64,000 nt of DNA from ZAX-1 sp046533095 (GCA_046533095.1 JAJQRA010000023.1:248001-312000), one strand, 5' to 3'; shown: positions 7,303 to 16,649, counted from the stretch's first letter. Notes: generated from the letters alone by a model not told the origin. A program made the numbers and translations.

Positions 7303-8322
7303 TTACTCATCGTCAGCTTCGCTGTCAATGCCATTTCTTTCGGCAAACTCTTTCAGTTTGCGTTGCAGAAGTGCCTTGTCAATGAGTTGTAGGTTGTATT
7401 CAGAAATCAACGTCGGGCTTAAATTGCGGCTTAAAGTAAATTCAACTACCTCATCGTCCTTGCTTGCACAAAGGATAATACCGGCACTAGGATTCTCAGT
7501 AGGCTTTTTCACTTCTCTGTCCAACGTTTCTAAATACAGCCCCATTTTGCTCACATATTCTGGCTTGAACTCACCAATCTTTAATTCAAACGCAATCAAG
7601 CACGAAAGCTCACGATGGAAGAACAGCAGGTCGATATAATAATCGTGATTACCAACCTGAACTCTGTATTCGTCGCCGATAAGAGAAAAGTCTTTACCAA
7701 TTTCCAACACGAAGTCTTTCAAATTTCTGACTATCGCTTTTTGCAAGTCCCTCTCAGCATAGGGTTCTTTAATATCCAAGAACTCAAACACATATTTGTC
7801 CAAGAAAACGCGCTCGGCATTTTCATAAACCGCAGGTAAAGTGGCTTGCGGGGCATTGTCAGAAAGCAAGTATCGTTCGTAGTATCCTCTGTCTATTTGT
7901 CGTTCCATTTCGCGTGACGAATATCTCTCTTTGATTGCGAGCTGCATATAAAACAGCCGCTCTTCTTGGCTCTTACAAGCTGAAAGAAGTTTGATATGAT
8001 TTGTCCAACTCAATTGTGTCAGCAGTGCTGACACTTTTTCATCACCCCTGTATGTTTCATAAAATTGCTTCATTCGATAAAGCCCACGCTTGTTAAACCC
8101 CTTGATGTCAGGATAGTTTTCAGCAATGAAATCTGCAACTCTTTTAATATATCCATCACCATAGGCTGCATTTTCGGTTTCAACAGACAGATGCTCTCCG
8201 ATGCTCCAATAAAGGTGTATCAGTTCCTCGTTCACCTTCGCAAATGCCGTTTCTCGTGCAGTTTCGATAATGTGGACAATGTCACTGAAATCGAGGTTGC
8301 GCGTAAGCTTGTTGTCAGACAT
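7303..8322 (-). CDS. DUF1016/YhcG-family PDDEXK nuclease
   Basis: A 339-residue protein with the DUF1016 N-terminal helical domain (residues 15-150, including LYWSIGEHLS and LSWTNHIKLL) and a C-terminal PD-(D/E)XK nuclease fold. The nuclease residues visible are the Asp in YYIDLLFFHR and the Glu-Lys pair in IAFELKIGEFKPE. YhcG-like proteins are linked to phage, restriction and Holliday-junction-like DNA processing; the cellular role is unsettled. It is complete and stands alone, with its own start at 8322. A defence or mobile-DNA role is inferred. Confidence 0.88.
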   Translation of the reverse strand: MSDNKLTRNLDFSDIVHIIETARETAFAKVNEELIHLYWSIGEHLSVETENAAYGDGYIKRVADFIAENYPDIKGFNKRGLYRMKQFYETYRGDEKVSALLTQLSWTNHIKLLSACKSQEERLFYMQLAIKERYSSREMERQIDRGYYERYLLSDNAPQATLPAVYENAERVFLDKYVFEFLDIKEPYAERDLQKAIVRNLKDFVLEIGKDFSLIGDEYRVQVGNHDYYIDLLFFHRELSCLIAFELKIGEFKPEYVSKMGLYLETLDREVKKPTENPSAGIILCASKDDEVVEFTLSRNLSPTLISEYNLQLIDKALLQRKLKEFAERNGIDSEADDE

Positions 8323-8384
8323 AGCGTTCTCCTCCTAGTTCGTTATATTTTCGCCAATTGGACTTATGTCAATTGAATTTATGT

Positions 8385-8580
8385 CAATACTTTGGACAAA
8401 AAAGTCGAAAGGTTTTATGCCAGTTTTGAATCATGACCAGTTCCATATAAATCAACGGCTTGCTGTTTGAATTCTAGTGTATCTGTTTTTTGGTTTTTAG
8501 CCATCTCGAAAAGATTCGTCAGGTCAGTCTCAGAAAGTTCAATGATTTCTGCGCCTTCATCGGTAGTGCCTGCCGTACTG
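8385..8580 (-). mobile_element. IS3-family deletion derivative
   Basis: The end sequence GTCAATACTTTGGACAAAAA at 8385 is the exact complement of the right end of the IS3 relic at 45857, so both derive from the same family. On the minus strand a short frame reading TLEFKQQAVDLYG, like an IS3 OrfA N-terminus, runs straight into a KLA stop immediately before that end, where an intact element would have the last codons of OrfB. More than a kilobase has been lost. Upstream of 8505 the same frame continues into an unidentified sequence (IIELSETDLTNLFEM). Confidence 0.6.
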
Positions 8581-8589
8581 CTCCATAAT

Positions 8590-9022
8590 TTTTAGGTCAA
8601 AATCTAGTCAAACTGCGGTGAAATACTTCCGCTCCACTAAGCCGTATCCTTTTCGTGTAGCAACTGCTACTGGAAAGGGATTTTTTTATTGGCGAGGCAA
8701 CATCCGTTTTACTAAGCGGAGCAACTTCTTTGAGATTGGGTGAGGGCAATTGACACATCTTTAAACTTTCTCATCAACGATTATATCACGCAAGCAAACA
8801 AAAAACAATCTCTTTGCCTGTAACAAAAAAATGCCCACAAGGATAGTATTGTCGTAATCGCTTAAAGCATACAATCAACGCAAATCTATTTTTTAACGAT
8901 TATAAACGATACACACACCTTGTGTTTAAAGGGTATCTTCTGGATTACGGTTGAACAGTGACCCAGAAAGCGGCGGGGTATTTACCCGAAGTGAATAAAG
9001 CCATAACGCCATGAAACCAAAG
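8590..9022. other. Non-coding stretch of about 430 bases
   Basis: No convincing gene was found. The left part, read on the minus strand, contains broken coding-like text (RKYFTAV, then a stop, then LDFDLKIMEQYG) that could be the ruin of a gene. The rest is AT-rich with short hairpin-forming pieces. Confidence 0.5.
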
Positions 9023-9059
9023 GCTTCCCACTACTGGAACCTATCCAGTAGCGGGAAGC
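9023..9059. terminator. Strong hairpin beyond the VOC gene
   Basis: Two 15-base arms (GCTTCCC..CTACTGG and its complement) pair with one mismatch around a seven-base loop. It lies 60 bases downstream of the minus-strand VOC gene. There is no clean T-run, so it may act as a transcript-protecting hairpin rather than a classic terminator. Confidence 0.5.
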
Positions 9060-9118
9060 AAGCCTTGCTTAATTTAATATGTGTGGCAGGCGGTCCGCCC
9101 TGTTTCGCAAGCGATATC

Positions 9119-9505
9119 TTAGACTTTTTCTGCCACAGTGATAACATACCCACTATTGTCCGCAATCGCAAATTCTTTTGTGCCATAAAAGGTTGTGTGT
9201 TCCTCTACAAGCAGTTTGGTTCGGCTCTGGACTTCCTTTCGAAAATCAGAAAAATCATCTACCATAAGAAACAGCGAAATAGATGGCTTCACTTTTTCCG
9301 TCGCCAGAATCAGATATTCCTCACCTAAATTCTCGCGTTCCTGGAACATGAGTTTTTGAGTATCCTTTTCCACGATTGCGAACTGGAGTTTGCCTTTTTC
9401 GTTCGGGATAGATGCGACCTCTGTGAATCCAAGGACAGTTTTATAAAAATTCAGGCTGTCCTCGACACTTTCTACCATGAGGTTTGCAGTAATTGTATGC
9501 AACAT
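9119..9505 (-). CDS. VOC family protein
   Basis: A 128-residue VOC protein: ITANLMVESVEDSLNFYKTV at the start is the first module, and ISLFLMVDDFSDFRKEVQS opens the second. The last strand, KEFAIADNSGYVITVAE, carries the usual terminal Glu. AAAGGAGC precedes the ATG at 9505, which is preferred over the longer frame. Many relatives are annotated as bleomycin-resistance-like, but ligand binding cannot be predicted. The AraC regulator gene at 9562-10377 lies immediately upstream on the same strand, 56 bases away, so the two may form one unit. Confidence 0.83.
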   Translation of the reverse strand: MLHTITANLMVESVEDSLNFYKTVLGFTEVASIPNEKGKLQFAIVEKDTQKLMFQERENLGEEYLILATEKVKPSISLFLMVDDFSDFRKEVQSRTKLLVEEHTTFYGTKEFAIADNSGYVITVAEKV

Positions 9506-9561
9506 AATTTTTGCTCCTTTCAATGTTTTATATGGTCATCATACCAAAACCAGAAGCACAC

Positions 9562-10377
9562 TTATTGTATAAAATCGACATCCTCTCGACAGACTCTGAT
9601 AAGTTCCAATGGCGTAAGGCCGATTAGCTGCTTTACATTTTTATTTAGATGCGGTTGGTCATAGTAGCCCTTAATACGCAGTATATCGCTCTGCTTTACA
9701 TGAGCTGAGGTCAATATGCGCAATGCGTTTTGAAACCGCAAAACACTTAGAATCATTTTCGGGGTCAACCCGAAATATTTCTTGAATAGCCGCTCGCATT
9801 GCTTCTGAGAATAGTTTAGTATGTTGCATATTTCACTCACATTTTCAGGGGTATGCACATACATCTTATCAAATAGTTCCATAAACTCGGTTGGCTTCTT
9901 ATTTTCTGCCAGTGCAGAAAAGTACTCTTTCAATACGTTTTTTTGCTCTGCTGGCTGTAATTTAAAGAACCCATTTTCGGAAAAAGCCGTGTCGAAATCT
10001 CTAAGCGGGATAAAACCGTCCATTGCCTTTTCCGCAGACAAGCCCGTAAGACATTGGAACGCACCAGGCTTTAATCTAAAACCGAAGGAGAAACTCCCAG
10101 CAAGAATCGGATAGTGAAACTCCGTTTTCTTCATCCCCGCAAATCCAACGGCTTTTTCTCCGGCATCAACCACCAAATCCACGCAAGCATCCGCAAGTAT
10201 GATGTTTTCGACCATTCGATTCGGATTCGTCCTTGGTTTCATTTCCCAAAAACAGATAGCAAAGCTCGCCATATCAGGGCAAACCGTTTCACTATAACTT
10301 ACGTTTCGCTTGAAATTTTCATTTAGCAAAAATGGTATCTGAATAGGGCAATATCCAAAACCATTGATACGTTCCAT
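9562..10377 (-). CDS. AraC-family transcriptional regulator
   Basis: A 271-residue regulator. Residues 1-150 form an effector domain of the DUF6597 type (FEMKP-like text and AGSFSFGFRLKPGAF), and residues 165-265 carry the two AraC helix-turn-helix units, with NVSEICNILNYSQKQCERLF as the first and SDILRIKGYYDQPHLNKNVK as the second. The GYYDQPHLNK segment is the usual GFxDQSHFxR motif. It is transcribed toward the VOC gene and divergently from the decayed response-regulator gene at 10554. Likely a local activator; ligand unknown. Confidence 0.87.
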   Translation of the reverse strand: MERINGFGYCPIQIPFLLNENFKRNVSYSETVCPDMASFAICFWEMKPRTNPNRMVENIILADACVDLVVDAGEKAVGFAGMKKTEFHYPILAGSFSFGFRLKPGAFQCLTGLSAEKAMDGFIPLRDFDTAFSENGFFKLQPAEQKNVLKEYFSALAENKKPTEFMELFDKMYVHTPENVSEICNILNYSQKQCERLFKKYFGLTPKMILSVLRFQNALRILTSAHVKQSDILRIKGYYDQPHLNKNVKQLIGLTPLELIRVCREDVDFIQ

Positions 10378-10495
10378 AACTACACCTCTCGATGAGAATT
10401 GACAATTTTCAGTTTCAATTTTATAAGCATAAAGTATACCACAGATGACCGATTATAGCCAGCTGCTCGATGTAGACCATCATCCCGCATATAAC

Positions 10496-10510
10496 ACAAC
10501 TTAGACACAT
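10496..10510 (+). promoter_or_regulatory. Shared 15-base element, copy 1
   Basis: ACAACTTAGACACAT upstream of the response-regulator gene is identical to 12766-12780 upstream of the lipoprotein gene, and both are followed by a T-rich TTTG. The spacing to the start codons differs (about 45 and 70 bases). It is a candidate operator for this two-component system. Confidence 0.55.
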
Positions 10511-10553
10511 TTTGATGTTAAAATAAAAACCTATAAAAAAGGGGGATCCGGTT

Positions 10554-10960
10554 GTGCTTAATATTCTGATTGTTGAAGATGAACAGGCAATCGCCAATTT
10601 AATTTACATCAATTTAAGTGATGAGGGCTATCGCTGCACTTACGCTTTTGATGGCAAGCAAGGCGCGGACATCCTCGAAAAAGAAAGCTTCGACCTGATA
10701 CTGCTTGATATTATGCTACCCGAAATCAACGGCTATGAACTGCTTTCATATATCAAACCGCTCAAAATACCTGTTATTTTTATTACGGCCAAGGGCGCGG
10801 TGGAGGACAGGATCAAAGGCTTGAAGTTAGGCGCAGATGATTATATTGTAAAGCCATTTCAAATTTGAGAGCTTTCTGCGCGCGTAGAGGCAGTGCTCTT
10901 ACTTTCTGAAGTAGGTGATTCCCTAATATGAGCTTTCTGCGCGCGTAGAGGCAGTGCTAC
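10554..10960 (+). pseudogene. OmpR-type response regulator, receiver only, disrupted
   Basis: Residues 1-104 make a normal receiver: acidic pair EDE near residue 8, phospho-acceptor Asp in LILLDIMLP near 52, and the conserved Lys in DYIVKPF. A TGA stands where OmpR-type proteins read a small residue before ELSARVEAVLR, so translation stops there. The following 29 bases are duplicated 61 bases later in another frame, and the whole DNA-binding domain is missing; the second copy runs into the kinase gene. As it stands only a stand-alone receiver could be made. Confidence 0.8.
10869..10958. repeat. 29-base direct repeat inside the broken regulator
   Basis: The unit starting GAGCTTTCTGCGCGCG occurs at 10869-10897 and 10930-10958, 61 bases apart. 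It encodes the ELSARVEAVL linker of the response regulator, so it marks a duplication during gene loss. Confidence 0.85.
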
Positions 10961-11024
10961 GCCACTATGGGAAAAGCGAAAAAGAGAATTCCAAACCTAT
11001 GCCGATAAGCTACACAGCGATACC

Positions 11025-12212
11025 ATGTTTACTTTGCTGTTTCCCGAATTGAATTGCCCTGCCGCTTTTTTTGACGAGAACAAACAGCCACTTTCTTCAT
11101 CACTGCCCTTTGAACCTGACCTATCGCTATTAGACAGTGCAACAAACAACGAAACGGCCTATTCGCTGCAAAAAACGAATTCTGAAAGTTATGTTTTGAC
11201 TGCAGGCAAGCTAACCCTGGATGAAAAATCCATATATTTCTTGAATGCGGTTGATATTGGCTTCTCTGTAGCACAAGAAGAAAGAATGCTCCAAAATTTC
11301 AGATGGGTTTATTTTGCAACACTGGGTATCGGCATGGTTTTAACCTTCCTACTCTCCCTATTCCTAACCCGGCCGATTAAACGCTTGACCAACGCTTCTT
11401 ATCGAATTTCTCACGGAGATTACGCACAGCGGCTTCCTGTTACACAAAATGATGAAATCGGAGAGCTGTCAAACAGCTTTAACCGGATGGCCGATGCAAT
11501 CGAAGATAAAATGAGCGAGCTTTCGCAAAATGCTCGGCAAAAAGAAGATTTTGTCGCTGCCTTTGCCCATGAACTCAAAACGCCGCTGACCTCGGTCATT
11601 GGATATGCCGATGTTCTTTATCAAAAAAATCTACCGCCACAGGAAACGAAAGCCGCAGCTTGGTATATTTTAAACGAAGGCCTTCGCTTGGAAACGTTGG
11701 CGCGTAAGCTCATGGATTTAATTGTTCTTAATCGGCAGGATTTTGTCTTGGAAGAAATGCCCTTTGATGAGATTTTGCAGAACGCCTGCAACGGACTGGC
11801 CCCCTTGCTGAAAGAAAAGAAGGTAAACTTAACCTTTGAAACAGATGCGATATCTATCCGTGCGGATTTTGACTTGTTCAAAACATTGCTGCTAAATCTC
11901 ATAGACAATGCGGTAAAAGCCGGGTGTTCAACAATTCAAATTACCGGACGGCATAACAAGGGACGTTACTCTATCCGTGTGGCTGACGATGGCTGTGGAA
12001 TCCCACAAGCTGAACTAAGCCGCATAACCGAAGCGTTTTACATGGTAGATAAATCGCGCTCACGCAAACAGTATGGGGCAGGGCTTGGATTGTCATTGGT
12101 GACAAGGATTGTCGAGATTCATCATGGCAAAATCAACTTTGACAGCCACGAGGGTTCCGGTACATCTGTAACGATCGAAATTTCCTGTGAAGGAGGAAAA
12201 ACGAATGCATAA
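11025..12212 (+). CDS. Sensor histidine kinase, N-terminally truncated
   Basis: A 395-residue kinase. It has part of an extracytoplasmic domain (residues 1-90), one membrane segment (WVYFATLGIGMVLTFLLSLF), a HAMP linker starting TRPIKRLTNASYRI, a HisKA box FAHELKTPLTSVIGY with the phospho-accepting His, and a HATPase domain with NLIDNAVKAG, DDGCGIP and GAGLGLSL. The first transmembrane helix is missing. The frame continues upstream (EFQTYADKLHSD) into the deletion joint with the response regulator, so topology and signalling are probably impaired. No clear ribosome site precedes the ATG. It partnered the regulator at 10554. Confidence 0.75.
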   Translation: MFTLLFPELNCPAAFFDENKQPLSSSLPFEPDLSLLDSATNNETAYSLQKTNSESYVLTAGKLTLDEKSIYFLNAVDIGFSVAQEERMLQNFRWVYFATLGIGMVLTFLLSLFLTRPIKRLTNASYRISHGDYAQRLPVTQNDEIGELSNSFNRMADAIEDKMSELSQNARQKEDFVAAFAHELKTPLTSVIGYADVLYQKNLPPQETKAAAWYILNEGLRLETLARKLMDLIVLNRQDFVLEEMPFDEILQNACNGLAPLLKEKKVNLTFETDAISIRADFDLFKTLLLNLIDNAVKAGCSTIQITGRHNKGRYSIRVADDGCGIPQAELSRITEAFYMVDKSRSRKQYGAGLGLSLVTRIVEIHHGKINFDSHEGSGTSVTIEISCEGGKTNA

Positions 12213-12684
12213 GAAATTCCTCCCTACCTTTTTTGGAATACTCCTCACGTTTCTGATTGCCATTGGCGCTTGGGCATTGACCTATAAATTGCTTGCACAA
12301 AGCGAAGACAGCTTGTTTGCTAAACATGGAACCGTCAATAATGCAACACCCGATTCTATTGCTTCCAACTCGGACGAACAACGATTAAGCGTATCTGAAA
12401 TGGCCACAGTTTTACAAAACTGGAACAGCGTTTGGAACGCTTATTTGCACAATCCAGAAAATGGGCAAATCAATATGGAAAGAGCGATTCAAATAGCAGA
12501 AAACGGGCTTTCAACCATCAATATGCAGGAAATTTTACCGACTGAATTTTATAAAGAAGATGTTAAAACAGGGGCAATGCTATATGAAAATCGGGAAACC
12601 AATAATGTGGATGCGGTGCTTGCACCCGGATACAGTTATTGGGCGGTTACTCTTGGCCAGTTATACGCCATCGCTTCACGGTAA
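12205..12684 (+). CDS. Membrane-anchored hypothetical protein
   Basis: A 159-residue protein with a single N-terminal membrane helix (FFGILLTFLIAIGAWALTY) and an extracytoplasmic remainder. The ATG at 12205 has AAGGAGG upstream and overlaps the kinase stop by eight bases, so it is coupled to the kinase. I do not recognise a domain. The text ends PGYSYWAVTLGQLYAIASR, plausible as a natural end. Its placement between a sensor kinase and a lipoprotein/ABC operon suggests an accessory of signal sensing or transport; this is inference. Confidence 0.65.
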   Translation: MHKKFLPTFFGILLTFLIAIGAWALTYKLLAQSEDSLFAKHGTVNNATPDSIASNSDEQRLSVSEMATVLQNWNSVWNAYLHNPENGQINMERAIQIAENGLSTINMQEILPTEFYKEDVKTGAMLYENRETNNVDAVLAPGYSYWAVTLGQLYAIASR

Positions 12685-12765
12685 TGGAATCATCATGAGA
12701 ATGGAAAAGTATATCTTTCTATTCTTATTCATCTATCTGCGATTCCAAATTAAATTTCAGATTTG

Positions 12766-12780
12766 ACAACTTAGACACAT
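12766..12780 (+). promoter_or_regulatory. Shared 15-base element, copy 2
   Basis: Identical to 10496-10510. It lies about 70 bases before the lipoprotein start and just upstream of a possible -10 region (TATGAT at about 12809). Confidence 0.55.
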
Positions 12781-12850
12781 CTTTGGCACAAGTATAGAAC
12801 AACTTCTTGCTATGATAAATGCAAATCAATCGAAAGGAGTTGTTCTATTT

Positions 12851-13621
12851 ATGAAAGGGTCAAACAAGAAAAACAGAAAAACCACATTAGCGATATTGCT
12901 CCTCATCCCTATCCTTTGCATCGCGCTGTCTGCCTGTTCTTTTACAAGCGCACCTAGTAAAGATACCAAAAGCAATGTAGCAACTGACGAAGCGGCAACG
13001 CCACAAGCACCAAGCATCGGTGAACTAATGGAAAAAGGCGAAGATGTTCCCCTGCCGTATATCCCAACTGTTTTGGACAACAGCAAGATACTTTCCCCCA
13101 ACGAAGTGCTCCACGCGCTCTATCCTATAACCGAAAACGAAAACAACCCAGGTCTTGACTATACGTTAAAAAGTGCGGCTATTTTCGATACCCCGGAAGC
13201 GGCGGGCTTAGATAAAAGTCAGATGAGAGAGGATGCGGAATGCGTTAATCCCAAAAGCGAATATTATCCAACCGAATTTTCCCTCTATGATATAAGCGAC
13301 TGCCAAATTTTAGTTGTAGAGCTTACCATCAAAAATATAAGCCACTACAACCAGTATGATAACAGCATTGGCATCGCCGAGATGTCCCCGGTTTATGCCG
13401 ACCCGCAAACAGGCGAAATTGTGGTTGTTTGCATATTCCCTCTCTATTTTTCTGCCTCGAAATCCGAACCTAATCAGCATGATTTCGCCTATTATCTTCT
13501 GGCAAAAGACCAAAGCATCGATGTGAAGGTCGCTTATCCGATCCTCCCCGAATTTAGCGCGGAAAATCTCTACCTAAGGAGCTTATTGGATGGGCAATAC
13601 TTCCAGTTGAGCTTAAATTAA
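12851..13621 (+). CDS. Lipoprotein of unknown function
   Basis: A 256-residue protein with a charged start, a hydrophobic stretch LAILLLIPILCIALSAC and a lipobox ending in Cys, so it should be lipid-anchored outside the membrane. The mature part starts with a Ser/Thr/Lys-rich spacer and then a beta-rich domain; it may belong to the DUF5027-like lipoproteins, from memory only. AAAGGAG precedes the ATG at 12851. It is the first gene of an operon with two ABC permeases, an ATPase and another membrane-anchored protein, and carries the 15-base element in its leader. Confidence 0.7.
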   Translation: MKGSNKKNRKTTLAILLLIPILCIALSACSFTSAPSKDTKSNVATDEAATPQAPSIGELMEKGEDVPLPYIPTVLDNSKILSPNEVLHALYPITENENNPGLDYTLKSAAIFDTPEAAGLDKSQMREDAECVNPKSEYYPTEFSLYDISDCQILVVELTIKNISHYNQYDNSIGIAEMSPVYADPQTGEIVVVCIFPLYFSASKSEPNQHDFAYYLLAKDQSIDVKVAYPILPEFSAENLYLRSLLDGQYFQLSLN

Positions 13622-13631
13622 GGTGAATCGT

Positions 13632-14508
13632 ATGGCAAATACATTGAAGCTAGAAATTGGCAAAGCGGTAAAAAACCAGCTCTTTTTCCTTACCGGCCTA
13701 CTTGGGTGCGGGATTACATTGTTGAGCTTTTCGTACAACATTGAGGTTTTGCAGCATCAGACGGCGACTCATCAACGATTAACGAAATACTACGGTTCTT
13801 CCCCCATACAATTCATTTGCAGAGATGTTTTCTCTGTTCAATCATTGGATTGGCGGCGAACCTTTCTCCCTTGGTACACAACTTTTTTTCTTCGTGTTTC
13901 CGCTGCTTGCTGCAATTCCCTACGCATGGTCATATTGTGAAGAAAAAAACAGCGGCTATCAGCGCAACATCGTTGTTCGCTCCGGGAAAACGCAATATTT
14001 CCTGTCAAAATATATAGCGATTTTTTTATCAGGCGGGCTTACGATGGTCATTCCGCTGGCCTTTAATTTCCTGCTGACCGCTATGGTTTTCCCGGCAGTT
14101 ACACCGAATGTCATTTACGATACAGCTTACGGTATTTTCGGCAGTTCGCTGATGTCCGCACTCTATTACAGCAATCCATTTTTGTATTTGCTGTTTTACT
14201 TATTGATTGACTTCGTTTTTGCGGGTCTTGTCGCCTGTATCGGCTTTATGGTTTCGTTTTTTGTCAAATACTACGTGGCCACAATCATTGTTCCACTGTT
14301 CCTGATGCTGGGCGTACATTATTTTCGGCAGTTCGTGTACACATCCTATGCAATCCAATACAAGGAAATATCGCCATTGTATTTCCTGCGCCCAGTTCAG
14401 TCCGCCTATCGTGCTTCCTGGCTGATTATTTTGGCCGAGATTGCGGCACTGCTTCTAATGACTGTGGTACCACTTTTGCTATGGGAGAGAAAACGTGAAA
14501 TTTATTAA
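13632..14508 (+). pseudogene. ABC transporter permease, frameshifted
   Basis: Two overlapping frames together make a permease of about 290 residues. The first reads MANTLKLEIGKAVKNQLFFL to about 13815; the second resumes as MFSLFNHWIGGEPFSLGTQL and runs to 14508 with five or six hydrophobic segments and a WSYCEEKNSGYQRNI loop typical of ABC-2-like permeases. A single base change near 13815 accounts for the break. Its end overlaps the next permease by 14 bases. Either a real lesion that would disable the exporter or a sequence error. Confidence 0.75.
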
Positions 14509-15334
14509 GAATCTTTCATTTGACATCCAACACGGAATTTTTAGAAGCAAGACGCTGTTTATATGTCCGATTGTCCTTGCGCTGCTTTCCTTTATCAACT
14601 GCACAAACAAGGCGCGGGTAGTGGCATCTCTCGAAATAATGAAAGCGAACAAAGTCAGCTTGGGAGATTGTTGGGTTTTCCTTTATGGCGGGATGAAAGA
14701 AGCTTCGGGTAATCCGTTTGCTTTCCCGATTACCTGGCTGATGGTATTTACTACAATACCATTTATCCTATTAAATTATCCCATGAAGGATATGCAAGGC
14801 ATTGGGCAACAATTTCTGCTTCGCTTAAAAGGACGCTCCCTGTGGTGGCTGTCAAAATGCTGCTGGAACGTGTTGGCCACTATGCTGTATCATTTGGTTT
14901 TAATCTTAACCTTGATTGCGCTGTGCCTGCTGTTTCGGATGCCCATTGATGGTCATGTCAACATGGATTTTTTGACCGAAGCACTGCATTTGGACAAGGA
15001 AGCGGTTATAGACATACCTACGGCAATCCCTCTTTTTGTGTTTTTCTTGCCACCGCTGATTTCCATCGGAATCAATCTGGTGCAAATGACGCTTTCGCTA
15101 TTCCTTAATCCTATCTTTAGTTTTTTTGCAATTCTTAGCTTCTTGATGGCGTCAATCTATTTGCCTGCTCCGTATATGATAGGAAATTATGCTATGCCCA
15201 TGCGTTACGATTGGATCATACAAAATGGGCTACCATACCAACCGGGTTTTACCATTGTCGCAATGTTGTTGATAGCGTCTGTTGCCATAGGGTTTGCCCG
15301 TTTTCACTTTTACGACATTATAAACAAAGATTAG
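14495..15334 (+). CDS. ABC transporter permease subunit
   Basis: A 279-residue integral membrane protein with six hydrophobic segments, for instance WLMVFTTIPFILLNY and LVLILTLIALCLLF, and no domain beyond that. It overlaps the frameshifted permease by 14 bases and is followed after 13 bases by the ATPase gene, so the three form one exporter. The sequence around PMKDMQGIGQQFLLRLKGRS resembles ABC-2 permeases that carry peptides, lipids or antibiotics. Cargo is unknown. Confidence 0.78.
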   Translation: MKFIKNLSFDIQHGIFRSKTLFICPIVLALLSFINCTNKARVVASLEIMKANKVSLGDCWVFLYGGMKEASGNPFAFPITWLMVFTTIPFILLNYPMKDMQGIGQQFLLRLKGRSLWWLSKCCWNVLATMLYHLVLILTLIALCLLFRMPIDGHVNMDFLTEALHLDKEAVIDIPTAIPLFVFFLPPLISIGINLVQMTLSLFLNPIFSFFAILSFLMASIYLPAPYMIGNYAMPMRYDWIIQNGLPYQPGFTIVAMLLIASVAIGFARFHFYDIINKD

Positions 15335-15347
15335 GAGAAAATTTGCC

Positions 15348-15983
15348 ATGACACAGATAGAAATAAAAAATCTGTCCAAAACAATACAAGGAAACGCCGT
15401 ATTGCAAAACATTTCTCTCGTCCTGCATTCAGGCAAAATCTATGGTTTGCAAGGAATCAACGGTTCGGGAAAGACCATGCTCATGCGGGCGCTTATCGGG
15501 CTGATCCGCCCGACTGAGGGGGCGATTTCCATCAATGGGCAAGTTTTAGGCAAGGACATAGAATTCCCGGAAAGTATTGGTTTCCTGCTCGAAAGCCCAA
15601 CGTTCTTAGACCGCTATACCGGGTTTGACAACCTCAAAATGCTGGCTTCCATTCAAAGAAAAATCGCAGAGCCGAAGATTCGGGAAACCATCGCAGCAGT
15701 GGGGCTTAACCCTGCGGATAAGAGAAAATACCGCAAATATTCTTTGGGCATGAAGCAACGCTTGGGCATTGCGGCGGCTATCATGGAGGACGCGGACATT
15801 ATCATCTTGGACGAGCCGACAAATGCCCTTGACACATTTGGCATAGACCTTGTAAAAAATATTCTTCTACGGCAAAAGGAGCGGGGCGCGCTTATCATGA
15901 TTGCCTGCCATGACCTCTCTATCCTGCAAAATCTATCAAACGAGGTAATTAAAATGGAATCTGGTCGGATTGTAGAACTGTAA
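15348..15983 (+). CDS. ABC transporter ATP-binding protein
   Basis: A 211-residue nucleotide-binding subunit. Walker A is GINGSGKT near residue 37, the signature is YSLGMKQRLGI, Walker B is DADIIILDEPTNALD, and the switch His lies in IACHDLS. The signature is YSLGM rather than LSGGQ, usual for CcmA/DrrA-like exporters. It is short for the group because there is no C-terminal extension. It should power the two permeases encoded just upstream; with the first permease frameshifted, the complex may be inactive. Family call firm. Confidence 0.9.
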   Translation: MTQIEIKNLSKTIQGNAVLQNISLVLHSGKIYGLQGINGSGKTMLMRALIGLIRPTEGAISINGQVLGKDIEFPESIGFLLESPTFLDRYTGFDNLKMLASIQRKIAEPKIRETIAAVGLNPADKRKYRKYSLGMKQRLGIAAAIMEDADIIILDEPTNALDTFGIDLVKNILLRQKERGALIMIACHDLSILQNLSNEVIKMESGRIVEL

Positions 15984-15997
15984 AGGAGGCGTTTGCA

Positions 15998-16585
15998 ATG
16001 AAAAAAAGAATCGTGGTTTTCGCTGTTATTTTATGTTTATTGAGCGGTTTCGCAGTACGGTTCTACTATGTGAACCGCCATGTCGAGCTACCCATCGTGC
16101 AAGAATTCTTACAAGGAGAGATTGTCCCCTTTGGCAATGATTTCAGCGATGCCGCCGGCGATTCCGCTCCCGGCTATACATTGCAGGTATTGGATTCGGT
16201 GCTTTTTACAATCAGCGAATTTTTAGACCAGTATGACTCTGAGCACGAGATGGTAGCCGATGGCTTCACACAATATTTCTACCTCGTAAAGATTTCTGTC
16301 GGCAATATTGATAATACACAGGGTGAGGAAAGTGGTGTGTCATTACCCCTTATCCCGCTGGTTGGGACAAATTACTTTATGATGATTGACTATCCGGCAT
16401 TTAAAGTCCTAAATCCAAATATGCCGGGGCTCGACTTTTCATTACAGCCTGGAACGACGAAGGAATTTTTGCTTCCCTATGCGATTAACTCGGATGTACA
16501 TACTAGTTACCGCCGGTTGCAGAAAGACATTCTTAAATTGCAGCTGACAGAATATCCACACCGCAAACGGATTGCGTTGAATTGA
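15998..16585 (+). CDS. Membrane-anchored protein, possibly DUF5028
   Basis: A 195-residue protein with an N-terminal membrane helix (IVVFAVILCLLSGFAVRFYY) and an external domain with alternating beta strands. It resembles DUF5028-type proteins that accompany such exporters, an assignment from memory. AAAGGAGG precedes the ATG at 15998, 12 bases after the ATPase stop. It is the last gene of the operon that begins with the lipoprotein at 12851, and may form the external partner of the transporter. Confidence 0.6.
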   Translation: MKKRIVVFAVILCLLSGFAVRFYYVNRHVELPIVQEFLQGEIVPFGNDFSDAAGDSAPGYTLQVLDSVLFTISEFLDQYDSEHEMVADGFTQYFYLVKISVGNIDNTQGEESGVSLPLIPLVGTNYFMMIDYPAFKVLNPNMPGLDFSLQPGTTKEFLLPYAINSDVHTSYRRLQKDILKLQLTEYPHRKRIALN

Positions 16586-16649
16586 CACGAAACAGCTTTG
16601 ATTTGGCACGATCCGGACATATGAAAAGATCAAAACGCAAACCGAACAG

